NCBI GenBank assembly: GCA_900764045.1
Contig: CAAFMN010000027.1
Span: 62,001-126,000, forward strand
Reading direction: 5' to 3'
DNA length: 64,000 nt
From: Clostridia bacterium
GTDB lineage: Bacteria > Bacillota > Clostridia > Lachnospirales > Bianqueaceae
Part shown: piece by piece, positions 7,422-14,856 of the stretch
Layout of the letters: each line of letters begins with the position of its first letter
Numbering within the stretch: position 1 is the first letter of the stretch
The notes under the pieces: generated by a model
Seen by the model: the letters and a program-made list of their open reading frames with translations, nothing else
Database searches by the model: none
What the model was told of the DNA's origin: nothing
Made by a program: the position numbers and the translations under genes

Positions 7422-8498
7422 ATGTATACGCAGGAAGATTTGTATTGGGTATGGCTGTGTTCACAGGAAGGTATCGGCCCGGCCAAACGGCGGGCGCTGT
7501 TGGAACGGTGTGGTACGATTGCCGGAATTTATGAAGCGTCCGGTGAGACATATCGGGAGGCAGGATTGGATGAGGCACAGGCGGCTCGGCTGGAGAGCAG
7601 TAAGAGGCTTGAAGAATATCAGGAGCGCTGTCGGATCTGGAACGAACAGGGAATTCAGGTCATGAGCAGGGAACGCCCGGAATATCCGGCAAGCTTGAGA
7701 AATGTCTGCCCGCAGGTGGATCTGCTGTTCTTAAAGGGCAATGTGCAGCTTCTTTATTCCAAGAGTATATCTATAGTAGGTTCCAGAAAATGCACTTCTT
7801 ATGGCGCCGGGGCGGCCCGCTATTTTGCCAAGGGGCTGGGCGGCGCAGGATATACGATTGTCAGCGGACTGGCAAGCGGGATTGACGCATGCGCGCATAG
7901 AGGAGCGTTGGAAGATCATAAGAACACGATAGCGGTTCTGGGCTGCGGAATCGACATCTGCTATCCCAAGAGCAATTTACAGCTGTATCAGAGAATTGAA
8001 CGATACGGCTTGATTGTGTCGGAATATTTTCCGGGAACACCGCCGCAGCCGGCCTTTTTCCCGATGAGGAACCGGATCATTGCAGCTCTTAGCCAAGCGG
8101 TAGTGGTCGTTGAGGCGGCGGAAAAGAGCGGGGCACTGATCACGGCGGATCAGGCACTGGAAGCCGGAGTTGATGTGTTTGCAGTGCCGGGATCCATATT
8201 TGATGCTTCCAGCAGGGGAACCAATCGTTTGATTCAGCAGGGGGCCTGTCTGGCATGCGATTGGCGCGATATTCTGCAGACATTGGGCGATATGGAAGCG
8301 GAGCCGGTTCAGCATCGCTTCAGGGATCCGGATCTTCAGAGACTGTGGGAGAGTATAGGCTGGACGGCACAGGATCTGCAGACCTTGATTACCAAGACGG
8401 CCATTGGGCCGGAAAAGTTTATGCAGTGTCTGACGGCGCTCGAGATGGCAGGTTATGCGGAACGGGAAGCCGAAGGAGTTGTGCGAAAAAAAGAATAA
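7422..8498 (+). CDS. dprA: DNA-processing protein A
   Basis: Loads RecA on incoming single-stranded DNA during transformation. It has 358 residues with an N-terminal SAM-like region, the Rossmann-fold core carrying SIVGSRKCTSYG and TIVSGLASGIDACAHRGAL, and a C-terminal winged-helix region. The start is the ATG at 7422, eight bases after GTGGAGG; a GTG at 7407 lies inside that site and is rejected. topA follows after 18 bases, as in many Firmicutes. The gene sits behind a CodY-like box, a good -10 and a structured leader, so both transcriptional and translational control are plausible. No other competence genes are in view, so its role may be general recombination. Confidence 0.94.
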   Translation: MYTQEDLYWVWLCSQEGIGPAKRRALLERCGTIAGIYEASGETYREAGLDEAQAARLESSKRLEEYQERCRIWNEQGIQVMSRERPEYPASLRNVCPQVDLLFLKGNVQLLYSKSISIVGSRKCTSYGAGAARYFAKGLGGAGYTIVSGLASGIDACAHRGALEDHKNTIAVLGCGIDICYPKSNLQLYQRIERYGLIVSEYFPGTPPQPAFFPMRNRIIAALSQAVVVVEAAEKSGALITADQALEAGVDVFAVPGSIFDASSRGTNRLIQQGACLACDWRDILQTLGDMEAEPVQHRFRDPDLQRLWESIGWTAQDLQTLITKTAIGPEKFMQCLTALEMAGYAEREAEGVVRKKE

Positions 8499-8516
8499 GA
8501 GGTAGGGAATAGGAAT

Positions 8517-10586
8517 ATGGCGAAGAATCTGGTTATCGTGGAGTCTCCGGCCAAGGCGAAAACAATCCAGAAGTTTTTAGGAGCCAATTATGAGGTGCTT
8601 GCATCCAATGGACATGTCAGAGATCTGCCCAAAAGCCAGTTGGGGGTGGATATCGAGCATGGATTTGCTCCGAAATATATTACGATCCGTGGTAAGGGAG
8701 ATCTGGTCAGCCAACTGAAAAAAGAAGCCAAAAAGGTAGACCATGTATATCTGGCAACGGACCCTGACCGCGAGGGAGAGGCAATTTCATGGCATCTGGC
8801 ATATGTATTGGGACTGCCGGAAAAGGCGACGCAGCGGATTACCTTTAATGAAATTACCAAAGAGGCCGTAAAGAAGTCGCTGAAGCAGGCAAGGCAGATT
8901 GATCAGAATCTGGTGGATGCGCAGCAGGCGCGCAGGGTTCTGGACCGTATTGTCGGATATCAGATCAGCCCCGTATTATGGAAGAAGGTCCGCAAGGGAC
9001 TCAGCGCCGGAAGGGTGCAGTCGGCAGCGCTTAAGCTTTTATGCGACCGCGAAAACGAGATTCAGGATTTTGTACAAGAAGAGTTCTGGTCCATTGAAGC
9101 TCGCTTTGTTAAGAAAAAGGCCAAGGGCGTATTAAGCGCCAGGCTGAACCGGGTCAATGGAGAAAAGATTCGGATTGGCAACGAGCAGGAATCCGCCGAT
9201 TGGATCGAAAAGATCCGGCAGGCGGGGGATTTCCTGGTAAAGGATATAAAAAACGGGAAGCGGTCGCGTAAAGCGCCGCTGCCCTTTACAACAAGTACGC
9301 TTCAGCAGGAAGCTTCTAAGCGGCTAAATTTTACACCGCAGAAGACGATGCAGATTGCACAGCAGCTGTATGAAGGCGTTACAGTGAATGGAAATATGGT
9401 CGGACTCATAACCTATCTGAGAACTGATTCTACAAGAATCGCGCAGGAGGCGCACGAGGCAGCGCTGGAGATGATTGCCAGACAGTATGGACCGCAGTAT
9501 ATGGGCCAGGTTCGGACTGAGAATGGAGGCCGACGTATACAGGACGCGCACGAAGCAATCCGCCCAACCTATGTCAGCTATGCTCCGGTGCAGATTCAAG
9601 AGAGCCTGACAAAGGATCAGTTCCGCTTGTATAAGCTGATCTATGAGCGGTTCATTGCCAGCAGAATGGCTCCTGCGCAGTATGATACGATTCAGACGAT
9701 CCTGGAAAAGGATGGATTTGAATTCATATCTTCTGGTTCTAAGTTGTCTTTCGCGGGATTCTTACAGGTGTATAAGGAAGTAGAAGAAGAGCAGGAGCAA
9801 TACGAGACGATTGACGGATTGATGCCGGGGGATATGGTGCAGCTGAAAAAGATAGAAGGGCAGCAGCATTTTACGCAGCCACCGGCAAGGTATACAGAAG
9901 CGGCGCTGGTAAAGGCGTTGGAGGAAAACGGAGTCGGACGCCCCAGTACCTATGCGCCGACCATCTCTACATTGATTGCCAGGACCTATGTGGCCAAAGA
10001 AAAGAAGATGCTGTATGTAACGGAACTGGGTATGTTGGTCAATCAGATGCTGAGTCAGTATTTTGCCGAGATTGTGGATATTCAATTTACTGCGTCGATG
10101 GAGTCGCAGTTGGATGAGGTAGAAGAAGGCAAGGTGCAGTGGCAGGAAATTCTGGCGGGATTTTATAAGGGCTTTGAGCCTCTGGTGGAAAAAGCGTCCA
10201 AAGAGCTGGAAAAGGTGCAGCTTCAAGAAGAAGTAACGGATAAGATCTGTGAAAAATGCGGCCGGAATATGGTGCTGCGGACAGGAAGATTCGGAAAGTT
10301 CTATGCATGTCCCGGCTTTCCGGAATGCCGAAACACCAAGCCGTTTCAGGAACTGTTGGATGTTCCGTGCCCGATATGTGGAGCGCCGGTACAGGTTTGT
10401 AAGTCGCGCAAAGGAAGAGTATTTTATGGATGTTCCAGGCATCCGGAGTGCCAGTTCATATCCTGGGATAAGCCGGTGGCGAAAAAATGCCCGCGCTGCG
10501 GCGGATATATGGTAGAGAAAAAAGGAAAAAATACGCGTTTCGTATGCGCTTCCAAAGAGTGCGGATACAGCGAAACTGCAGAATGA
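8517..10586 (+). CDS. topA: DNA topoisomerase I (type IA)
   Basis: Relaxes negative supercoils through a transient 5'-phosphotyrosine break. It has 689 residues. The TOPRIM domain starts at LVIVESPAKAKTIQKFLG and includes DPDREGEAISWHL. The active-site tyrosine is Tyr300 in LITYLRTDSTR. The C-terminus has three zinc ribbons: CEKCG...CPGFPEC, CPICG...CSRHPEC and CPRCG...CASKEC. The length and domain order are normal for Firmicutes. It lies 18 bases after dprA and 15 before codY in one apparent operon. Confidence 0.98.
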   Translation: MAKNLVIVESPAKAKTIQKFLGANYEVLASNGHVRDLPKSQLGVDIEHGFAPKYITIRGKGDLVSQLKKEAKKVDHVYLATDPDREGEAISWHLAYVLGLPEKATQRITFNEITKEAVKKSLKQARQIDQNLVDAQQARRVLDRIVGYQISPVLWKKVRKGLSAGRVQSAALKLLCDRENEIQDFVQEEFWSIEARFVKKKAKGVLSARLNRVNGEKIRIGNEQESADWIEKIRQAGDFLVKDIKNGKRSRKAPLPFTTSTLQQEASKRLNFTPQKTMQIAQQLYEGVTVNGNMVGLITYLRTDSTRIAQEAHEAALEMIARQYGPQYMGQVRTENGGRRIQDAHEAIRPTYVSYAPVQIQESLTKDQFRLYKLIYERFIASRMAPAQYDTIQTILEKDGFEFISSGSKLSFAGFLQVYKEVEEEQEQYETIDGLMPGDMVQLKKIEGQQHFTQPPARYTEAALVKALEENGVGRPSTYAPTISTLIARTYVAKEKKMLYVTELGMLVNQMLSQYFAEIVDIQFTASMESQLDEVEEGKVQWQEILAGFYKGFEPLVEKASKELEKVQLQEEVTDKICEKCGRNMVLRTGRFGKFYACPGFPECRNTKPFQELLDVPCPICGAPVQVCKSRKGRVFYGCSRHPECQFISWDKPVAKKCPRCGGYMVEKKGKNTRFVCASKECGYSETAE

Positions 10587-10601
10587 GAGGAATTGGAACG
10601 A

Positions 10602-11375
10602 ATGAGTGAACAATTGCTGAAGAATGTACGAGTATTCCGTGAGATGGTAAAGCTGGCAGGAGAGAACCCGCTGAACTTTAAAGAAATCGTTGAGAAATGC
10701 GGAGAGATGACAGACTCCGACATACTTCTTGTATCCAAGAAGGGCAAGGCACTGCAGGTATACCGTAATCCGGCGCTGCAGAGCGGACTGGCTCCGGAGT
10801 GGGAGCGGGGAGTGACAATGGATGAGGAAAAGGCGGCCGTTCTGGGCGGATATGTAAAGACGACCGCGGATGCTGATCTGCGTATCTGCGGAGTCGGTTC
10901 GGAAGAGAAGGTAGGAAGCAATCTGCTGCTTCCTCTGGAAGCGGAGAAGGGACGGCTGGGCACTCTGATTCTGTGCCGCAGTGACAGAAGTTATGCAGAG
11001 GATGAGCTGATATTGGCGGAGATGGCTGCTCTATTGCTGACCAAGGAGCTCGCTCTTGCGATTTATGAGGAAGATATCCGTGAAAAGAAGAACAATGAGA
11101 TTGTTCGGGCAGCAATCTCTACTCTGTCCTTTTCTGAATTGGCGGCAATCATCCATATTTTCAATGAATTGGATGGGGAGGAAGGACTGCTCATCGCGAG
11201 CAAGATCGCAGATCGTGTAGGGATAACGCGTTCTGTCATTGTTAACGCATTGCGCAAATTTGAGAGTGCAGGTGTGATTGAGTCCAGATCCCTGGGCATG
11301 AAGGGAACATATATCAGAATTTTGAATCCGGCGCTGCGCGATGAGCTGGCGAAATATAAAAGAGGATTTCAATAA
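10602..11375 (+). CDS. codY: GTP-sensing global transcriptional repressor CodY
   Basis: Global regulator that binds DNA when branched-chain amino acids and GTP are high. It has 257 residues, typical for the family. The GAF ligand domain is about 1-155 and the winged helix-turn-helix is ASKIADRVGITRSVIVNALR near 206-225. The chosen start is the ATG at 10602, ten bases after GAGAGGA; a TTG at 10593 sits too close to that site. It follows topA and dprA in the same direction with no terminator, so the CodY-like box at 7277-7291 could give autoregulation. Confidence 0.97.
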   Translation: MSEQLLKNVRVFREMVKLAGENPLNFKEIVEKCGEMTDSDILLVSKKGKALQVYRNPALQSGLAPEWERGVTMDEEKAAVLGGYVKTTADADLRICGVGSEEKVGSNLLLPLEAEKGRLGTLILCRSDRSYAEDELILAEMAALLLTKELALAIYEEDIREKKNNEIVRAAISTLSFSELAAIIHIFNELDGEEGLLIASKIADRVGITRSVIVNALRKFESAGVIESRSLGMKGTYIRILNPALRDELAKYKRGFQ

Positions 11376-11418
11376 AAACAAATTTGTTCTGCTCAAGATT
11401 CCGCGATAGTTCGAATGT

Positions 11419-12174
11419 GTGGAATTCAATCGAAGTCAGAAGAGAAAAAAGGAATATGTACCAAAGGAGACAACACCGGAAGAATACGGGAGAATATGGC
11501 AGGACTATGCGGAGCATAGGGGGATAAGGGAACGGAATCGACTGGTGGAATGGAATCTGCGTCTGGTATATTATGCGTCTGCTGCCGTAAAGGATCATTT
11601 ACCGCAATGGATCGAATATGAGGAATTGATCAGCAGCGGTTGTATAGGTCTGATCGAAGCAGTCGAACGCTTTGATCCAGCTGTAGGCAGTACATTTGCG
11701 GCATATGCGGTTCCGAGAATTCTGGGCAGCATCTGGAGAGGCATGGAGAAATATACCGGCGTCTCCAGAAGGGCTTTTCAGAAAATGCGCAAGATCAAAA
11801 AAGCGGAAGAGACTCTGTATCAGGAGAAGGGCAGAAGGCCGCTGGATGTAGAGATTATATCCGCTCTTCAGATGGAAGCAAAAGAATATCAAAGATGGAG
11901 AAACAGGATACCGGAGAGGGCTGCGGAACCATATGAAGCGTTGGAGCTGGCTGCCGAAGAGGATACGGCATCACAATATGAAGAAGCGGATCTTGTGAGA
12001 AGACTGAGAGCGGAGCTGCGGGCATTGGAGCCTGTAAAGCTGTCGCTGATTCAGGATGTTTATTATCGTGAACAGTCGCTGCGCTCTGTCAGCGCCAGGC
12101 AGGGAATCAGCCGCTGGCGTCTGCAGAAGATGCATCACGAGATATTAGAAGAATTGCGAAGAAAAATGCTTTGA
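11419..12174 (+). CDS. Sigma-70 family RNA polymerase sigma factor (FliA/WhiG-like)
   Basis: Alternative sigma factor of 251 residues. Region 2 is recognisable as ERNRLVEWNLRLVYYASAAV and then YEELISSGCIGLIEAVERFD, followed by FAAYAVPRILGSIWRGME. Region 4 is LRSVSARQGISRWRLQKMH. The layout resembles FliA/SigD-type factors, and sigD lies just before rpsB in Bacillus too. No flagellar gene is in the window. The only in-frame start before region 2 is GTG at 11419, with no clear Shine-Dalgarno site. A perfect 12-base palindrome (AACAAATTTGTT, 11377-11388) lies between codY and this gene. The start and the regulon are uncertain. Confidence 0.82.
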   Translation: MEFNRSQKRKKEYVPKETTPEEYGRIWQDYAEHRGIRERNRLVEWNLRLVYYASAAVKDHLPQWIEYEELISSGCIGLIEAVERFDPAVGSTFAAYAVPRILGSIWRGMEKYTGVSRRAFQKMRKIKKAEETLYQEKGRRPLDVEIISALQMEAKEYQRWRNRIPERAAEPYEALELAAEEDTASQYEEADLVRRLRAELRALEPVKLSLIQDVYYREQSLRSVSARQGISRWRLQKMHHEILEELRRKML

Positions 12175-12188
12175 ATTCAAAAAAACGC

Positions 12189-12217
12189 TTGATTTATATG
12201 CAGATATCTGCTATAAT
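12189..12217 (+). promoter_or_regulatory. Promoter of rpsB-tsf
   Basis: TTGATT, 17 bases, TATAAT. The spacer ends in a perfect palindrome GCAGATATCTGC (12200-12211) directly abutting the -10. Confidence 0.88.
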
Positions 12218-12225
12218 TAATAATG

Positions 12226-12292
12226 GCCTTTTTATAAAAAGGCAAATCCACACCTCGCGGGAAGTGCGTCTCGGTGTCTCATAAAATGAGAT
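12226..12292 (+). promoter_or_regulatory. Structured 5' leader of rpsB (probable S2 autoregulatory leader)
   Basis: Three successive stem-loops begin right after the promoter: the palindrome GCCTTTTTATAAAAAGGC (12226-12243); ACACC (12250-12254) with GGTGT (12273-12277) enclosing CGC/GCG; and TCTCAT-AAA-ATGAGA (12277-12291). S2 is known to repress its own operon in other bacteria. Assigning that role here is inference. Confidence 0.5.
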
Positions 12293-12347
12293 GGGATGCA
12301 GGAAGGACCGTAGAGGGAGGAAAAACAAAATATACGGAGGTAAGGAC

Positions 12348-13088
12348 ATGAGTGTTATTTCTATGAAGCAGCTTCTGGAAGCCGGCGTACATTTCGGACA
12401 TCAGACCAGAAGATGGAACCCCAAGATGGCTCCCTACATTTTTACGGAGCGTAACGGAATCTATATTATCGACCTGCAGAAGACCAGCCGCAAGGTAGAT
12501 GAGGCTTATGCAGCTGTTAAGGCTGTTGCGGCAGAGGGCGGCAAGGTTCTGTTTGTAGGAACCAAGAAGCAGGCGCAGGAAGCGATGAAGAGCGAAGCTG
12601 AGCGCTGCGGAATGTATTATGTAAACAATCGTTGGCTCGGCGGAATGCTGACCAACTTCAAGACGATTCGCAGCCGTATCGACCGTATGATCGAGCTGGA
12701 GACGATGGAGTCTGACGGTACGTTTGACGTACTGCCCAAGAAGGAAGTTCTGAACCTAAAGGCTGAGCTGGATAAGCTGCAGAAGAACCTGGACGGTATC
12801 CGTGACATGCATGAGATCCCGGACATGATCTTTGTTGTAGATCCTCGCAAGGAGCACATTGCCATTCAGGAAGCGCACATTCTGGGAATTCCGCTGGTAG
12901 GTATTGTTGATACGAATTGTGATCCGGATGAGATCGACTACGTGATTCCTGGTAACGATGATGCAATTCGTGCGGTTAAGCTGATCGCTGCAACGGTTGC
13001 GGATGCTGTTATTGAGGCCAATCAGGGAGAGCAGATGAACGAGGCAGAAGAGGCAGCTGAGGAAGCTTCTGAAGCCGAGCAGGAATAA
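12348..13088 (+). CDS. rpsB: 30S ribosomal protein S2 (uS2)
   Basis: Small-subunit ribosomal protein of 246 residues, beginning [19 protein letters not shown] with the family-typical [13 protein letters not shown] and [18 protein letters not shown] C-terminus. The ATG at 12348 follows GGAGG by 7 bases; an upstream in-frame start at 12291 lies in the leader and is rejected. The acidic tail after about 230 is common in Clostridia. tsf follows after 23 bases, the standard gene order. Confidence 0.98.
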   Translation: MSVISMKQLLEAGVHFGHQTRRWNPKMAPYIFTERNGIYIIDLQKTSRKVDEAYAAVKAVAAEGGKVLFVGTKKQAQEAMKSEAERCGMYYVNNRWLGGMLTNFKTIRSRIDRMIELETMESDGTFDVLPKKEVLNLKAELDKLQKNLDGIRDMHEIPDMIFVVDPRKEHIAIQEAHILGIPLVGIVDTNCDPDEIDYVIPGNDDAIRAVKLIAATVADAVIEANQGEQMNEAEEAAEEASEAEQE

Positions 13089-13111
13089 TCCCATATCGGA
13101 GAGGTGCAATC

Positions 13112-14053
13112 ATGAATATTACAGCAGCAATGGTAAAGGAACTGCGCGAGAAGACTGGCGTAGGCATGATGGATTGTAAGAAGGCTCTGGTAGAGTGCGA
13201 CGGCAACATGGATGAGGCAGTGGAGTTCCTGCGTAAGAAGGGTATTGCCACAGCAGCCAAGAAGGCCAGCCGTATTGCAGCAGAGGGCCTGGTTGCGGTT
13301 GCAATTTCTGAGGATCAGAAGACCGGTGCAGTTGTTGAGGTTAACTCTGAGACAGACTTTGTAGCAAAGAATGAGATGTTCCAGCATTTTGTAGCGGATG
13401 TTGCCAGCCAGGCGCTGACGACCAGCGCGGCAGATCTGGATGCGTTTATGGCAGAGGCTTGGAAGCAGGATCCCAGCATGACCGTTAAGGATGCACTGAT
13501 TGCCAAGGTAGCCGTTATCAATGAAAACCTGCAGATCCGCCGTTTCGCACGTGTAGAGAGCGGCAGCTATGTAGGCTCCTATGTTCATGGCGGTGGCCGT
13601 ATTGCCGTTCTGGTAAATGTAGAGAGTGAGATCGTAAATGATGCGGTTAAGGAAGCTGCTAAGAATGTCGCGATGCAGGTTGCGGCGCTGAATCCGCAGT
13701 ATAATAGCCGTGAGGATGTTCCGCAGGAATTCCTGGCACATGAGACCGCGATTCTGACTGAGCAGGCTGAGAAGGAAAACAGCCAGCAGGCTAAGCCGAA
13801 GCCGGCCAATGTGGTTGCTAAGATGGTAGAGGGACGTCTGAATAAGGAACTGAAGGAGATGTGCCTGCAGGATCAGTTGTACTTCCGCAGTGAAGACGGC
13901 AAGCAGACGGTTGGCGCTTATCTGAAGGAAGTATCCAAGGCGGTTGGATGCGAAGTTAAGGTTAAGGCCTATGTTCGTTACGAGACCGGCGAGGGTATCG
14001 AGAAGAAGCAGGAAGATTTTGCAGCGGAAGTTGCAAAGCAGATGGGACAGTAA
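13112..14053 (+). CDS. tsf: Elongation factor Ts
   Basis: Guanine-nucleotide exchange factor for EF-Tu in the cytoplasm, 313 residues. The N-terminal UBA-like domain reads VKELREKTGVGMMDCKKALV, followed by the TDFVAKNEMFQ-type core and the conserved YVRYETGEGIEKKQEDFAAE tail. GGAGAGG lies upstream of the ATG. It forms a two-gene unit with rpsB and is closed by a strong terminator. Confidence 0.98.
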   Translation: MNITAAMVKELREKTGVGMMDCKKALVECDGNMDEAVEFLRKKGIATAAKKASRIAAEGLVAVAISEDQKTGAVVEVNSETDFVAKNEMFQHFVADVASQALTTSAADLDAFMAEAWKQDPSMTVKDALIAKVAVINENLQIRRFARVESGSYVGSYVHGGGRIAVLVNVESEIVNDAVKEAAKNVAMQVAALNPQYNSREDVPQEFLAHETAILTEQAEKENSQQAKPKPANVVAKMVEGRLNKELKEMCLQDQLYFRSEDGKQTVGAYLKEVSKAVGCEVKVKAYVRYETGEGIEKKQEDFAAEVAKQMGQ

Positions 14054-14062
14054 TTTGACCCG

Positions 14063-14096
14063 AAAAGCGGGATGATTCAATTCATCTCGCTTTTTT
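14063..14096 (+). terminator. Rho-independent terminator after tsf
   Basis: AGCGGGATGA pairs with TCATCTCGCT (one G-T pair) around a 5-base loop, followed by TTTTTT. Confidence 0.92.
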
Positions 14097-14142
14097 ATAC
14101 TGTAAGAATCCTGCGGAACGGGCAGGAACGAAAGGAGAAAAA

Positions 14143-14793
14143 ATGGATTATAAAAAGGAATTTGTGAAGTTTATGTGCGATTCTGGCGTGCTGACTTTTG
14201 GAGAGTTTACACTGAAGAGCGGACGTAAGGCACCGTATTTTGTAAACACGGGAAATTACCGCACCGGACGGCAGATCGCCAAGTTGGGCGAATTTTACGC
14301 AGCTTGTATCGAACAGCACGGATTGAATCCGCAGGTAGTATTCGGACCGGCATATAAGGGGATTCCACTGTGCATTGCGGCGGCGTCCGCGCTGGCGGTT
14401 CGATATGATCGTGAAGTGGAATATTGCTTTAATCGTAAAGAAGCCAAGGATCATGGCGAAGGCGGAGTTCTGGTCGGTCATAAGCTGCAGGACGGAGACC
14501 GTGTGGTAATTACAGAGGATGTAATTACCTCCGGTGCGGCGGTACGGGAGACCATGCCGATTCTGCAGGCGGCGGCCAAGATTGATCTGGCCGGAATGGT
14601 AATCTCTGTGGACCGTATGGAGCGGGGCAAGGGAGATCTTTCGGCTGTGCAGGAAGTGGATCGCGATTTCGGATTAAAGGTATACTCCATCGTTACGATC
14701 CAGGATATTATCGATGCGCTGCGGGAAGGTGCAGTTCCGGGCGGAGAGTATCTAGATAAGATGCTGAAGTATCGCGAAGAATACGGCGTATAA
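14143..14793 (+). CDS. pyrE: Orotate phosphoribosyltransferase
   Basis: Makes orotidine 5'-phosphate from orotate and PRPP in pyrimidine synthesis. It has 216 residues. The PRPP-binding motif is VVITEDVITSGAAVRE, and GPAYKGIPL is the usual substrate loop. AAAGGAG precedes the ATG by 6 bases. It stands alone: no other pyr gene except pyrH 12 kb away is in the window. The 46 bases after the tsf terminator show no clear promoter, so it may depend on read-through or a weak start. Confidence 0.96.
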   Translation: MDYKKEFVKFMCDSGVLTFGEFTLKSGRKAPYFVNTGNYRTGRQIAKLGEFYAACIEQHGLNPQVVFGPAYKGIPLCIAAASALAVRYDREVEYCFNRKEAKDHGEGGVLVGHKLQDGDRVVITEDVITSGAAVRETMPILQAAAKIDLAGMVISVDRMERGKGDLSAVQEVDRDFGLKVYSIVTIQDIIDALREGAVPGGEYLDKMLKYREEYGV

Positions 14794-14802
14794 ATAAACG
14801 GC

Positions 14803-14831
14803 TTGCGTCCCTCTCTGACATATGTTACAAT
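14803..14831 (+). promoter_or_regulatory. Promoter of uvrC
   Basis: TTGCGT, 17 bases, TACAAT. Transcription would start near 14838. Both sides of the -10 belong to a 13-base inverted repeat. Confidence 0.7.
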
Positions 14832-14848
14832 ACACATGTCAGGGAGGG
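14809..14848. promoter_or_regulatory. Inverted repeat bracketing the uvrC -10 box
   Basis: CCCTCTCTGACAT (14809-14821) is complementary to ATGTCAGGGAGGG (14836-14848) except for one G-T position. The left arm fills the promoter spacer and the right arm includes the uvrC ribosome site. It is unlike the Firmicute LexA box (CGAAC-N4-GTTCG). Because transcription probably starts inside the right arm, a DNA operator is more likely than an RNA hairpin. Confidence 0.5.
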
Positions 14849-14856
14849 ATTTTCTT

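Noticed and set aside
7347..7422. Identification of the dprA leader as a known c-di-GMP or THF riboswitch
   Set aside because: The conserved core sequences of those classes are not present; only general stem-loop layout is similar.
14809..14848. LexA/SOS box at uvrC
   Set aside because: Neither arm contains the CGAAC or GTTCG half-site spacing of the Firmicute LexA operator.
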